A DNA stretch of 64,000 bases from Margaritifera margaritifera (GCA_029931535.1 JAQPZY010001295.1:620001-684000); one strand, 5' to 3'. Counted from the first letter of the stretch, positions 12,401 through 24,279 are shown. Numbers and translations: made by a program. Notes: generated by a model not told the origin, from the sequence alone.

Positions 12401-12475
12401 TATTATAATTATCATTATTATTATTATTATTATTAGTAGTAGTAGTAGTAGTAGTAGTTGTAGTAGTAGTACATT
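9400..12475 (+). mobile_element. Decayed near-full-length CR1/L2-type LINE
   Basis: Broken + strand frames keep the order of a non-LTR element. An apurinic endonuclease-like domain comes first, with GSLIILGDFSFQFD (about 9920-9960) and DASDHLCVICHFDV (about 10116-10160), then a linker with WYSSVRDQLR. RT blocks follow: NLQSAYRPHHSIETAILK (about 11115-11168), VPQGSVLGPVLLILYT and QLYADDTKIYV (YADD box at 11413-11424), and KLQMNDDKPEAILIT. The C-terminal part includes LSRLDYCNSLLSG and LQEVQNTAARIII (about 11755-11870). The 3' end is GTAAAGCTCTTAGAGC, an AAGCGCTGTA block and an (ATT)n tail, typical of CR1/L2-like LINEs. Many frameshifts and stops show that the copy is dead. The left edge is approximate. 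Confidence 0.9.
12380..12475. repeat. (ATT)n/(AGT)n tail of the LINE
   Basis: Short ATT and AGT runs form the 3' simple-repeat tail of the adjacent LINE, preceded by its AAGCGCTGTACTAAG terminal block. Confidence 0.85.
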
Positions 12476-12499
12476 TAAACAAAATCTGTTCCAAATACT

Positions 12500-13565
12500 T
12501 GATAATAGTTATACTGGTTGCATACTTGAAATGAAGTTGGAGATGCCACCAAATATTAAAGGCTATTTTAAATAGTAACCACCTTCACCTGAAACACTTG
12601 TTCCTGATTAAAATGATTTATATCCTTTGCAAAAGAAATGTATAAATTATTGCATCTGCTCAAAACCAACTATTCCTAAATTGTTGCCTACACTGAAAAA
12701 CAAAGACAAGTAGGTTATACATTACATAAACTAAAACTATGCATACAATCCTCATATTAATGAAATATACATAGCTGCATTGTTTGAACAACAACCTTGG
12801 ATGGAATCATACACTTAACTGAATATGAATTTGATTTAAAGACAACAAATGGATTGAAGAAAAATGTATTGAAATTAAATAATAATGCTGTATTCGGCAA
12901 ACAGATGGAAAACCTCAAGAAAGGACAGCTGTGAATATACGTACAGAAGAAAAGAAAACATTCAAATGTCAAGATGAGTTTATCATTTACCGGGAGAACA
13001 CCTATTCACGATGACATAATGCTAGTCAGTGTGAAAAAGAAACAAATCAGACTAAACAGATTTACATATGGTGAATTTCAATTTCGAACTATTCAATGGT
13101 TGTTGTGTAATTTCTACTACAAGAAGTTAAAACCCAATTACTTGACAATATGAAACTTTTATGACACTACACATTATCTATGTGTCTATTTATATACAGA
13201 AAACATTTACAGAGACACGTTGAATGCCATCAAGTTCTAAAATACTAAAGACTAATCCAAAGGCAATATTTTTGGCATCCCTCAAAGTTTTTGGATTATA
13301 TAAGGATACAATAAGTAGTATACCAGTAAGAGTGTTTAGGGGGTTAAGGACTGTATTCATTCATGACTGATAGGAAATATAAACCAATTTGTGATCCAGC
13401 ATAATTTGAATGTTGAGATCTAGAGATATTACTCAGTTCAGGTCGTACAAAACATGATATGTACACTATAAAAATGAACAAAGTAGCATTAAGTTCTTAC
13501 GATGATAAACACCATGTGCTGAATATCATAAACATATTACCTTTAATGTGAAAGAAACTTAAATC
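12500..13565 (+). pseudogene. Polinton/Maverick-type B-family DNA polymerase, C-terminal part (pseudogene)
   Basis: Three-frame reading of the + strand recovers successive blocks of the protein-primed B-family polymerase of Polinton/Maverick elements. The first is a palm-entry block, GCILEMKLEMPPNIKG (about 12518-12566). Next is KPTIPKLLPTLKNKDK (about 12664-12711), then motif B, NNAVFGKQMENLKKG (12881-12925). A relic of the catalytic C-motif region follows, with ENIYRDTLNAI (about 13201-13233), and then IPVRVFRGLRTVFIH (about 13322-13366). The C-terminal MYTIKMNKVALSSYDDK (about 13459-13509) completes the series. Known Polintons use this enzyme to replicate the element. Here stops and frameshifts occur between nearly every block and the catalytic aspartates are not intact. 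The N-terminal half is missing; the LINE ends exactly where it would begin. Confidence 0.8.
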
Positions 13566-14440
13566 TCATTAAAATTATTTCATATGGAATAGATTGGCTT
13601 TTTTCAAAAGTCTTCAAACACATTTTCCAATTTAGTTTTAATTCTTTCCTATAAGATAACGAAGATACGAATATTCTCTCTAGAGCTTAAGATTGCAGAT
13701 TAGTTTTCTTGAACGACCATCAATATTGATATTTCAAAAATATATACCACTGACAGCTGTTATAGTTATACTAGTTGTTTTTATTTCTACCATCATTTTG
13801 GGCATTAGCATCACATGATGGTAGCTTTCTCAAGTTTTTATTCACTACATTTTTCTTACCGAAATATGTAACAAACGAACTGTGTGTTCTATACAAAATG
13901 TTGCAGTCATTAAGCTGAAAACGGTCATAGTTTTTCTAGGATTTGATAATGTATTTCATACGCTTTAAAACCAAATTTGTTATACCGTCATTGTTAGCAT
14001 CCTCTTCACCTTGATTTCAAATATGAATAAACTCCCAGATAAAGTAACAATAATTTGACTTAGCGTTGGTATTGCTACAAGTAAAATTTGTTCTTTCTTC
14101 TGATTTAATGCTGCTAAGCGTATATACGATACAATGATGTGTTGGATTTAGTTATCGTTAAGGTATATTTTCCTGTTCGTAACGAGTTATGTGCATTTAC
14201 TTAGCGTAGGCATCTTCGTTATTCATATGCTAAACAAGCTTGTAAGCTACAAACACAATAACATCCAGAAGGGTGGCAAATAGTATTCCCGTTAATTTTC
14301 AATATTTGTTTCCTTTGTTTTTCTTTTTGTATCGTTACAATATTTTTATAATGAACACCATGAGTTAAGGCGTATATAGATAAAAGCATCGTCCAGGTCG
14401 TTTAAATACAGAGTAATCAAGCCTTGTTCTCTCAATTGTT
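13566..14440. other. Between Polinton relics; nothing recognised
   Basis: AT-rich sequence with no long open frame. It may be decayed Polinton interior, given relics on both sides, but no motif supports a specific gene. Confidence 0.4.
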
Positions 14441-14512
14441 TATTCAAGTATTCAGATGTCCTTGATCAGTTTTCATTGAATTCTTGCGATTTTGTTCGGC
14501 CACTCTCTTCAT

Positions 14513-14653
14513 CTTTTGTTATGTCTAATTTTTTCTTCATCACGCCCATTATGATAAACTAAACTAAAGATATAGTTAAATCCTATCAATGGTAAACCAT
14601 TGGATATTGCTCCTCCAATCACAACAGCTCCTGAAGCCAATTTGTTCATTTAT
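14513..14653 (-). pseudogene. Short membrane-type ORF, possibly a Polinton accessory protein
   Basis: A - strand ATG opens a 46-codon frame with a glycine/alanine-rich hydrophobic start (MNKLASGAVVIGGAISNG), a second hydrophobic stretch (LPLIGFNYIFSLVYHN) and a charged tail (GRDEEKIRHNKR). Past the stop, shifted frames continue with a charged helix. Small proteins with a Gly-rich hydrophobic head and a charged helical tail occur in Polinton/Maverick elements. This is judged from memory of that layout and from the neighbouring polymerase relic. It may be chance. Confidence 0.35.
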
Positions 14654-15117
14654 GAGTAACACATTTTAATACTGCCTCCAGTTCTGATTTGACAATGTAT
14701 TATATTGTTATCCAAAGATTTTTCTTTAATTCAATTATTACAACATTATTATCTTCCAGATAGTATGCACGCGTTTCATTTACAGGAAATATTTTAGCTT
14801 TAATTTGTTTTAGACTATCTAATTAGTAAGAAATTTGCTTTTATTATAAATGCGCACCTAGAAAATTTAAAACTTTCTATTTTCATCGCTGCTGCTGATA
14901 TTTAATCTGCTAATTGCACAACTATTTAATTGCGTGTAATGGGTATTAACACTGCATAAAACAAAGGCTCAAAGAAAACTTTTCAACTTGCAAAACTATA
15001 GCAACAGCGAACACAAGCCATCATTTTGCACTGAAAGAGCAACGCCAACCATGCAATTCAACACCATGGTGTCACCATTCCCTATGTGGGTAAAGTTGTG
15101 TTATCCAAATTTACACG

Positions 15118-15732
15118 TTGGATGCCAACAATGAGTCCATCAGTGGCTACATATGCATATTTAGCATCCTTTATGATGTCTGGCGGAAAATCTATAATTT
15201 TATTTCTTGCGATGACCGCAGACTCACAGATGCTCGAGGAGAATTCTCATGGCAAATAAGTTCTCAAAACAAGGTATTAGCGCACAACGTCACTATATCA
15301 TATCAAAGCGTGGATAATCTGAACACCCAACTTTAAGTTTCGATGATATTTACAAAACTGGGAGTAAGTGAGGTCTCGCTAAGGTTAAACGGCCACCACG
15401 ATACCCCCGAACACATTTTTCTCCACTTTGACAGATATCAAATCGCTCGTGTGTATCATCGACTGTTGAAATACCTGGAGCGAGACGAAAAGGTTGACAC
15501 ATGATTGCATATTTCCCAGCACGACGTTCGTACGTTGTATCCTATTTATTACCTTAACCTCGAGCATCTGGACGTGTTTAAGCAGTCCTTCAAAGTACGT
15601 ATAGGTCCCAGTGATAGAGAGTATAGATGCATTTCCGAAATTCTCTCGAACAAGACTGTTGGTGCAGGCATTGAGTGGTCGAATTACGTTTATTGTGGAA
15701 AATGTATAGAATTTTCTCAAATTGGTAATTAA
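15118..15732 (+). pseudogene. Possible Polinton minor capsid-like protein relic
   Basis: Two + strand open blocks are linked through a broken middle. The first (15118-15336) ends in an ARGEFSWQISSQNK-like strand. The middle (about 15370-15510) reads HIFLHFDRYQIARVYHRLL and ERDEKVDT in shifted frame. The second (15505-15732) contains LYPIYYLNLEHLDVFKQSF, followed by alternating hydrophobic strands and a cysteine-rich end. The layout, a beta-rich module ending in a YPI-Y-DL-like strand near a polymerase relic, resembles Polinton virion proteins as I recall them. No frame is intact. Confidence 0.4.
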
Positions 15733-15811
15733 ACCTGTTACATTTTTAAATAATAATGTCCTATCATAAAGTTAACGTTGGCTATAGCCCACAGCTGCTT
15801 GTGAAAATCAA

Positions 15812-16135
15812 TTGCCCAATGCGAAACTATTCTGGGGTCACATTGAGGCTCTCTTCGACAAAGATAACTGGTTAACCCAAACGCAACTGAATCAATGTAA
15901 TGTGGCCAAGCAAAAGAACACCTCGGTGACATTACAATTATCCAAGTTATGGGTGTCACAAATGCAAAAGTCATGTGGAATATTTCAATTCCTCCCGGTG
16001 ATTCTAGCATTGTTGGCAACTGCAGCTCAGGCGATTGCAAAACAGCTGGATTTGACAACAGGACCTGGCACTGACATCTTTTATATTTTGACTCGTGCTG
16101 GTTTGCACCGGCACGCGAAGTTGTTGATTATTTAA
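15812..16135 (+). pseudogene. Polinton small virion-type protein (LSK motifs, hydrophobic centre), relic
   Basis: The open frame contains LTQTQLNQCNVAKQKNTSVT, then LQLSKLW, a hydrophobic alanine-rich centre (FLPVILALLATAAQAIAK), and a degraded tail. A repeated L(T/S)K-Q-L signature followed by a long hydrophobic Gly/Ala segment is, as I recall, typical of a small Polinton/Maverick protein encoded near the capsid genes. A frameshift near 15880 joins the true upstream frame (GYSPQLLVKINCPM) to this one, so the start codon at 15812 is not ancestral. No function beyond a likely virion component is inferred. Confidence 0.5.
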
Positions 16136-16580
16136 ACCAAGGTGGACAAAGTCTTCTACCACTGTTTTATTTAACGCTGTCGTTGCAAACTCGGTTCGTC
16201 GGACCAATATGTGGTCATCTTGTTCTTGAACCGTTGCGTGTACTCAAACATTCGCGAGCCCCGCAAACGCTTATTGACTTTACCTTAAACTACACTTGAT
16301 AGTGTGAAAAATCCCCGTTAATGTTTATGGAAGCTCAACCGCCTGACGACGCGATGCTGATGTTTATTTGACCCGGTTTGCCACCAAAGCGCATTTGACT
16401 GAGTTTACCAGCCAGTATGTAGGCGCTATCACCAAAACAACAGGAAATCTATCGATAACTGGAACTTTTATTTTGAACAATTTGGAACGCATATTTCATC
16501 CTTTTAAGCGCATAAACGATTTCCGATTACATAAAAAAAAATTTAATATACCGGACCACCATGTTCAGTTTTTGATTTAA
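16136..16580 (+). other. Probable continuation of the Polinton relic
   Basis: GC content and codon-like texture stay closer to the preceding relic than to the flanking intron. Short open frames persist, for example 16368-16580 with LTEFTSQYVGAITKTTGNLS. No domain is recognised. The character changes to ordinary AT-rich intron after 16580. Confidence 0.3.
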
Positions 16581-17984
16581 ACAACTTTTTCCGTTAATTA
16601 TGTCTCTGATTTTGCTGAGTCGCTGTAGATTGATCTTTTACTATAAATTAAGCTTGATAGAAATTTTTATATTTACTCACATCAAATATAACTAAATTAT
16701 TCCTTATTATAAAGTACCGTTTTAACATCATTGCTAGCAGGATTGATGATGATTATATATTTTATCATAATTAAAAGTGCTCTGTACAGCTTCATCTTTT
16801 CAGGTTTTCAACAACATTGAAATATATCGTTTTGATACTTAAAATTGACAAATCAGCAGTTTTCTTTGTATCCGTGTGCTTTTGTAAGACAGTTAGATTT
16901 GTCCACACTTTCAAACAAACTAAGCAAATACATGTTATCTCTTGATAATGCAAGTGTGGCTTTCATGGAAAAAAACCTTATGAAATATTTATAACACATC
17001 TCTGAAAACTCTTGAATCACGACCAAAATAGTTTCGCTCAATTGTTGATGCTGATAAGTTAATTTGTTTTACGTTCTCAAAAATTAAATAGTACGATTAT
17101 TTGAGATTCAAATTAACTTTTTTTTACAAATGTTTCAGAACGCCTAACCCGTGTGTTTCTGAAATTATATAAGTGTTTCGTATATGGCATAAAAAGTGAC
17201 AAACACAGAGCAAAACTGGTGTGAGATCAGTCCAATCATTTTCAGGATCTACCGATTCCTTTATCAAAGGCACAAGGCCACTTAAGACTATTAAACAACA
17301 AAACAATGTCAAAATATGAAGCACAAACACGTACGAGTTATACAGAATCTACATGATGTTTGCTGTAGATATGAACATAGACGATATACAATGAAATAAT
17401 AAATAAAGTAGAACAAGTTTGAACGTTGCTGCTTGTAAGTAGTTGTAAGACGAAAATGGCTAGAACAAAGGGCTTCAATTGATGACGTAATTAAGTAGGT
17501 CAGCAACGAAACCTTTGCGCGATATATAATTGTCCAATTACCTTTTCCTTTTATCCCGGATCTAATATTTTGTTGAACTGGTGGTTTCTTCAAGCTTGCA
17601 TAAGTTATGCTCTAAGATAGTTTTGCATCATTGAGTTTTGTAATAATTAAAAGCTTAATAAACGCTTTTAAATATGTTTATAAATGAAATTAAAGTTAAG
17701 AATATGTGCTTGAGAAAGCGAATTAATTGCAGGAAAATGTGATTTTGGGTACTTGTAAATTCATTGTTACCTATGCAAGGACTAATGCCCGTTTGGAATA
17801 TTTTTTATTTAAACCGCTGGGTTCGAGTGTTCGCACCCGGCGAATCCAACAGGCTTCTTTGTATTTCCCAGATTCTGCTCCAATTTGAGTTAAGGGCGAT
17901 TACAGTCAGTATTGCATCATTGAAAGTATTGCTGAGAGAAATGAAATGTTTCGCCAGTGAACTCCCTTCCACTTTATTGGTTTG
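16581..17984. other. Intron 2; no recognisable element
   Basis: AT-rich sequence with scattered short open frames on both strands, none with a recognised motif. Confidence 0.4.
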
Positions 17985-18985
17985 CTAGTCTGATCTGTGG
18001 CGATTCACGCCAATATTTAATTTCTGCGTACTTCCAACATATTGGGTTTTGCATACCTTGCATATGATGAGGCAGACGATATTTTCTGTGTTGCATATTA
18101 TAGTATGGTCGTGAATATTAAACTTTTCACCTGTGACTGTGCGGGGAAATGTGTTTGCTTCCTTCATGTATTGACACATCATGCATCTTTTGTTTCCACA
18201 AGGTTTCGATTTTCCATCTACTTTATACTTGAGAGTGGCTCTAAATTTGCCTTGACTAGCATGTCTCTCAAATTGTGAGCTCTGCGAAATGCTACAACTG
18301 GTTTGTGTGGAAAGATCAATTATAGCGTTTTGCACGATTCAATGGTTTGCCAATGTTAGTGAATAATGCAACTTTCTTGTGGGTTCTTTGGGTGGAACGT
18401 GAGAATAAAGGATATTCATTTCACGTTTTCTTTTCCCCGTGTATCTTAGGAGATCAGCACGGTTCGTCTCTATATATCGCTTCAACTAATATATCATTCT
18501 TGTAACCCCGCTTTGTCAGATGTTGGGTCAGCTCTCTGTACCTCTCATCGAAACTTATGTCATCAGAGTTAATTCTCCTGATTCTAAGTGATTCGGGTGC
18601 AGTGACTTGGGTGACACCTGGATGGAAAAAGCTATTGATGTTCGTCAGTCAGTTTGGAATAAATGTCTCAATGAACAGTGTTATTAACAATTAAGTCTTT
18701 CTGTCCAACAATGTATGATTTGTGTTCTAAATTTCAGCAGCGAATTTGATCGAATGATGGAAAGTATTGATCTGCATGATTAATTCTTCTAGCTTTTCCC
18801 TCACATCTTTCCATTTCATTTTAAAGTCATCAATGAAACGTTCCTATTGGTATGGTTTATGGCTTACAGTGTCCAGATGTTGTCTTTCTAATCGGCCCAT
18901 AAAACTATTTGCATATGAGGGAACCATCATAGTTCCCATGGATGACCCCATGATCTCGAGGTTGTTCTTGCCATTAAACTCAATT
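17985..18985 (-). mobile_element. Penelope-like element fragment: RT C-terminus to GIY-YIG
   Basis: Read on the - strand from about 18960, the blocks are MMVPSYANSFMGRLERQ (RT), ERFIDDFKMKWKDVREKLEE (a degraded YIDD box, with Phe for Tyr), INTFHHSIKFAAE, LRIRRINSDDISFDERYREL and LTKRGYKNDILVEAIYR. The frame 18335-17985 then carries a Cys-rich module (KPCGNKRCMMCQYMKE) and the start of a GIY-YIG nuclease (VCLIICKVCKTQYVGST). RT followed by GIY-YIG is diagnostic of Penelope-like elements. Stops and frameshifts are frequent. The 5' side is cut off by the (CT)n(TA)n tract at 19013, and the nuclease ends prematurely at 17985. Confidence 0.9.
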
Positions 18986-19010
18986 TTGTGCGTGGCATCT
19001 TCACATCTTC

Positions 19011-19114
<104 letters not shown>

Positions 19115-19393
19115 ATACTACAAAACGGCAGATTATATCAAGCCTACATCTGTATCTACTTACCAAATTACTTCCTGCCTAATCAACAGCTTACATAATC
19201 AATCCAAAACCCTATTATCTATGCACTTAAAGATCTACACACTTATCCAGGGAAATTTTTGCTTTAGTAGCAAACGAACTACAATTAACGTACGTACCTA
19301 TTTACCAACCTACTTATCTAACTATCGAGAGGATATATCTACATCCTGGGTCCCTACTATCCAATCTAAATTTACCTTTTTTGTTTTAAATAG

Positions 19394-19483
19394 GATGTGG
19401 CTTACTACTAAGACAAGAACAATGGGGCATTCATGACTGTCAGATGTGTCAAAAGATCAAATGGACCGTGTGACAGACTCATC
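19394..19483 (+). CDS. M12B metalloprotease-like gene, exon 3 (prodomain), with in-frame TAA
   Basis: This 90-nt exon is flanked by TTTTAAATAG|GAT and ATC|GTAAGTAC, phase 0 at both ends, matching exons 2 and 4. It reads DVAYY, stop, then DKNNGAFMTVRCVKRSNG and PCDRLI. That is the reprolysin-propeptide segment containing the cysteine that, in many M12B proteins, precedes the cysteine-switch region. Except for one codon (TAA at 19409-19411), every position is compatible with a functional exon. Family members usually have glutamine there, so a single C-to-T change (CAA to TAA) explains the stop. The strong donor and perfect phase show that it was a functional exon recently. It could be a sequencing or assembly error, a null allele, or a true pseudogene lesion. 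Confidence 0.8.
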
Positions 19484-20984
19484 GTAAGTACAATATTAAA
19501 ATAACAAATATATAGTCTGCAGACTGTGTGCAGCAATGATTAGAGATCAGAATTTCTATCCTGTACAGTGTATAATTTAGTGGTCTAGTGAAATGCAGCA
19601 ACTTAAGATTTTATATCACCCATAGGTGACGTTTAGTCAAAGTCTTACAGATGAAACTTGGTATCACACACACGCGCAAGTTTATTCGATCTGCCAACTG
19701 ACGAACTGAACTATATTGTTCTCAGGTTCTCATTTATATGGAATAAGTCGAGAAATACAGCTTGGAACCTATTGCTCCAAGTGCCTGTTTTATTCTGTAG
19801 AATTGTAATCATTGTTCCTTGTTGTAAATTCTATTTTGGAAGGCTTTATACACAAACAAACACATACACATACTGTGTCATGTTCTTGTGCAGTTCCCCC
19901 CGTCATTAATCAAAGTACAAAAATGTTCTCTGTCTGCTGTGTTATCGGCGTGTTGGAAGGTTTTAGCGAGATGATCTAATCCGGTTAGCTCTAAAACCAA
20001 AAGTGGCCTGCTCGTCACTATCACCATAACAACTGGTAAAAATAGCGCTCCAACATCAACAACCCTTGGTTTTCGTGGACCTACATAGAGGCAAGAAAAA
20101 AATATTGTTATATCATATTTTGGAGAAACATCTTAGACTACAGATTGGCAAAACTTGTGGAAGATGCAAATTATATTGAACAAATTGTTGCTCGTACAAA
20201 ACTATTTATTTGTATTTCAATCAAGAGAGATTACTGAATTTTACCCAAACAACAAACGGGCTCGTGTTGTGCTGCTTCATCTAAGATTGATCGGATTTTG
20301 ATTTGAAGCCCTCAGTTTCGGACATCAGGGTCAAAGTAGAGTATCAATTCTAGTGCAGACGTTTGGGTCATTCTTGACGGAGATCACTAATGCTCACCTA
20401 GATTGTAGCAGAGATTTTGTACTGCATCCCCGACGTTGCAGAGTGGAAGATCATCGCTTATTTACGAAGCCAGAACGTTCATTGTGCAGAAAGTTAGCCA
20501 TATCGGTAATACAGATAGGGAATGTTGTGTTGGGTGCATCTTCTCAATGCAAGTTCAACGTCATACAAACACAAACTATTAGTTCATTTATGTATACCAT
20601 CTTTACCATTGATATTGGGGATTCGTATGTAATAACGCTCAGTTTGTGGCTCAGTTTGTGAGACTGCAAATCGCATGAAATAGTTAGATCTTTGTTCATA
20701 GGGGTAAACCGTTCCTTATCAAGATCTGAGCTAGCGTCTTGAGAAGCGTATGGTCATATGTAGATTAGACAATGATTACCGTCTTCTTAAGACAGCGTAC
20801 ATAGCGTTAGTGTATATTTTGACATATTACACCCTCCAGTAACAGTGAATACTATGTAGGGACGCTGCATTTATCAAAAGCACTTGGTCTTCGTGTGAAC
20901 CACAAGAAGTCTTCCCATAGCAAAGACTCTGTACAGATTAATGCTGTCCTTTTCTGCTTGACTCAGTAAGATACACGAAAATGG
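19484..20984. other. Intron 3, left end; no recognisable element
   Basis: No convincing gene or transposon motif. The 102-codon frame at 20353-20661 is the longest and has no recognised domain. Confidence 0.4.
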
Positions 20985-22210
20985 TAGATATTGGAATCGA
21001 TGCACACATATCGTTTTGACTCATATTCCAGACGCACGTTAAAGTCTTCATGATTATACACCTTGCGCACAGAGTCAGAATTAGCCAGTGTTGTGAAGAG
21101 ATGGCGTGATCCTATTACGGAAATAGATAGCTAAGATAAAATTGTATGATAGGGAGAAGTCTGGTTATTGTAACCATCACACAACCCAAGATACCATAAC
21201 ATGTTTTAGAAAATATGCAAATTTATTGATTACATTCATTGATGAGAGCATGGACATAAATAAATAAAAATATAATCAACCCTGAAAGCAAGATGTTGTA
21301 AACACTACGGTTTGAAGTGGAAATATATTATGAACAAATATACCAACTTGTATTTAGCTAAATTTGTAGTGCAGTAAGTAGATCTGATAAAATTTACTAT
21401 GACACATCAATACTGATTTCACAAAAGAGAGCTAGAACTCATAGAAATTGTAGGTTGATTCAAAACAACATATGGTGACTGAAAGTATCATGTAGCTGTT
21501 TCTGATTTAACCATAAGAATATAAATTTGTAAGATAAATTTAAAATCGTCCATACGTATGATAGGATATAATATACTAAACGAATTGCTAAAAATAACAT
21601 TTCGTGCTGGTTTGTTCATAACATCAAATGTGTTCAGGCGTTAGGGACTCTGGAACCGACGCACACAGATCGTTCTGATGTCTATTCCTAACAAGCATGA
21701 CAATCCTGATGAGTATACACCATGCGCACAGAGCCAGGCTCAGCCAATATTATTTAGAGCTGGAATGACCCTGTGAAGGAAGAGATAGCTTAATAAACGT
21801 TTGTGAGAGTGAGAAGTCTGCTGGCTATAACCATCACTCAACCGGTGATATGATGCACATATCAATTTGAAGTGAACAAATATATAAACCATTATGCAGG
21901 TCAATCTGTCGTACAGTTTGTAAATCTGGTAAATTTTACGAGGACAAATCAATATCAATTTGGCAAAACAGAGTTAGAAAGTATGAAGAGTAAAGGTCGA
22001 TTCAAAACGGTATAGGAAAACATCAAGTTGTTCTTTTAGATTCAACCACAAAAATAGCAAAATACAACATAAATGTTAAATTGTATATACGTGTGATATG
22101 ATGAAATAAACTTGCAAACGCCTGAACATATTGTCTTTGGCTGTTATCAACGACCTGTCGGTTTGTTGATAACACCCAAAGATAATGTTTTCAGGCGTTA
22201 GTGATTCTCT
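20985..22210. repeat. Two-copy diverged direct duplication, unit about 550-660 bp
   Basis: Copy 1 (about 20992-21650) and copy 2 (about 21652-22206) align along their length. Both start GGAAxCGAxGCACACA-ATCG, and both have ATACACC-TGCGCACAGAG-CAG, GAGAAGTCTG, TAACCATCAC-CAACC, GAACAAATAT, GGT-GATTCAAAAC and a terminal TTCAGGCGTTAG. Copy 2 is about 100 bp shorter and carries a hairpin at its end that copy 1 has only as the right half. The origin is unknown; a non-autonomous transposon or satellite dimer fits. Confidence 0.75.
22117..22199. repeat. Imperfect palindrome (35-bp arms, 13-bp loop)
   Basis: The left arm (22117-22151) starts AACGCCTGAAC and ends GCTGTTATCAAC. The right arm (22165-22199) starts GTTGATAACACC and ends TTCAGGCGTT. 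The arms pair at 31 of 35 positions around the loop GACCTGTCGGTTT. Such a hairpin is typical of a transposon terminus or of a Helitron-like 3' end, but no terminal signature was established. Confidence 0.85.
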
Positions 22211-24206
22211 GGGTATTACATATCTTTCTAAATGACTTCCCCCGTAAAAGAGTTGACATAAGTCACATGAATGACCCGCAGGCATACGAAAAACCCAATG
22301 ATGACTACAAATACATTTTACAAGTGACATATTTTTTTCTCCAAGTAGACTTGGGCTGACAAGGTAAAACGAAAACGGTAGATGAGATACACAAAGCAAT
22401 AGGACAAACGTTTAACGAACGAGGCCTGACCATATAGTTTGATGAAGGAAACTAGTTTTACGATAGAAAGTTAAGGATTGCTGGACAAGAAAACTATTAT
22501 GTTTTTTCAATCAATGAGACAATAGCGTCTGTTTTGGGGACGGCTTAGAAAATGATCAGACATTTCACCAAATGTAAATAATGGATACAATGACATTTTC
22601 ACACGCCAATGTACATGATTCCAGTTAAAAAGCGCGCAGGAAAAAACATATAGCGAAAGTATAAAATATACATTTTAAATGTATAAATGTACAGTTGGCG
22701 AAACATTGAAAATTTCAAAACACAACATATTTTGCAGCATGCTTCATTCCTAACTTTACAGAGAAATATTTAAAATCTGGTAACTACATTTAGGTGATCC
22801 TATAGTTTACAACTTGTAAGACTTAAATGGAGAAGACATAGAGGGCATGCCCGAGAAAGGAGAGCAATCTGCATTTAACAAAACAGATGACATAGACAAT
22901 GCTGAAAAGATTTTGAAGAAAGGTATCTTCTCGTGAAATTGAAAATTCGAATTAGCAGTTGGGAACCAGCAGAAAACATATTTCTATTAAAAGAAATAAC
23001 GTGTCAAAAACACACCTCAAATTTGGAGACGACTGAAGAAGAGTGAATATATAGCAGTAATAAAAGGCAAGAAAACTTTAAATTCTTGAAGAATAACGAG
23101 TTTAAAGAATGCGACAGATATGGAAAAGTGCATTAGAAAATGAAGGAGTTACAACAAGTGAGTGTGGCATGCGAATTTGGATTGATTACTAAACCCAGAG
23201 TTAAAAAGGAAAATAAATCCAAAAAACATCAAAGTTAAACAACAAAATGACACAGGCGAGAAATGGGTTAAGCGACTGCAGTATGGAGAGTATGTCCTAA
23301 CTGGGTAATAAACGATATGACGAATAAACATACAAACTTAAATATGAATAGAAATATCGTTGAAAGATATACAGTACATTTTTGCTTCATTTCAAAAAGC
23401 GGAAGAATTAAATAAAATGTAAAGGTCTACAAGCTGGCATATGAAAATTGTATGAACAATATAAAGGGCAAGAAAAATCTTATATATGATTATTCAATTA
23501 TGAGGATATTAAAAAACAGCATTCAAAGATGGAATATCAGCAATTTGAAAAAAATAATTAATGAACTATGTTTTTTTTCAATACTTAATGAACTATGAAT
23601 TTTTTTCCTGGACAAGATATTACCATGTACAATTTTAACATATTCCAAATAAATATTTACAAAAAAACTTCAGTCGTAAGGAATTATCCCACGTGTATCC
23701 CAAATCAGTTGATACCAGAATAATTTGAACAAAACGTGCTTGAAGTAAAAACCAGTACACGTTTTACAGCTGGTAGATATAGAGCTTTTAGGTATTCAGA
23801 TGTCATGTAACTTTTATTTTTTAACATCTATTTATAATCGAAAATAAACTATTGAAATTAAATAGTACAATCATGAGGAATTCATGTGCGGACCAAAATC
23901 GGCAGTTGTAAAAAGTCAAAGTATATAATATTAAAACTCATTTGTTCACATGCAACCGTTATACATTATGCTAGCTTCATTTTACAATTTGATTGTGATG
24001 TTTCTATGAAAATATACAGATAAAACTGTGGCAAAAAATTGGACAGCATCAGTAAAACTTGGCAGTGTGGAACGAAACATATGGTTATGAGATTTATTTG
24101 ATGATTTGAATAGACAACAATGTACCAGCTTTAGTCAAATCAGTATGCAAATGCTATATGAATCTAAAGAGCATGATGTGCTGCATCAGGAAACATTAAA
24201 AACAAT
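22211..24206. other. Intron 3; no recognisable element
   Basis: About 2 kb of AT-rich intron. Open frames are short and unlike any family I know. Confidence 0.4.
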
Positions 24207-24207
24207 T

Positions 24208-24263
<56 letters not shown>

Positions 24264-24279
24264 GGTGTGTGGGTGTGTA
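24207..24279. repeat. (TA)n(TG)n microsatellite
   Basis: (TA)n at 24207-24250 is followed by an interrupted (TG)n with GGG breaks. The sequence just after it (about 24325-24366: CCCAACGTTTTGATCAAAAC, then CATCAGG) resembles the terminal region of Penelope-like elements, but too weakly to call. Confidence 0.9.

Noticed and set aside
12222..12494. 90-codon - strand Thr/Asn-rich frame
   Set aside because: Antisense translation of the LINE's (ATT)n/(AGT)n tail.
17821..17855. GGTTCGAGTGTTCGCACCC as a tRNA B-box/SINE
   Set aside because: No matching A box, acceptor stem or tail is present.
20353..20661. 102-codon + strand frame
   Set aside because: No motif, no splice context and no repeat copy. 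Its length is expected by chance in less AT-rich intron.
22076..22399. 107-codon - strand frame across the hairpin
   Set aside because: It crosses the palindrome and the end of the duplicated unit; no domain, and the homologous part of copy 1 is not open.
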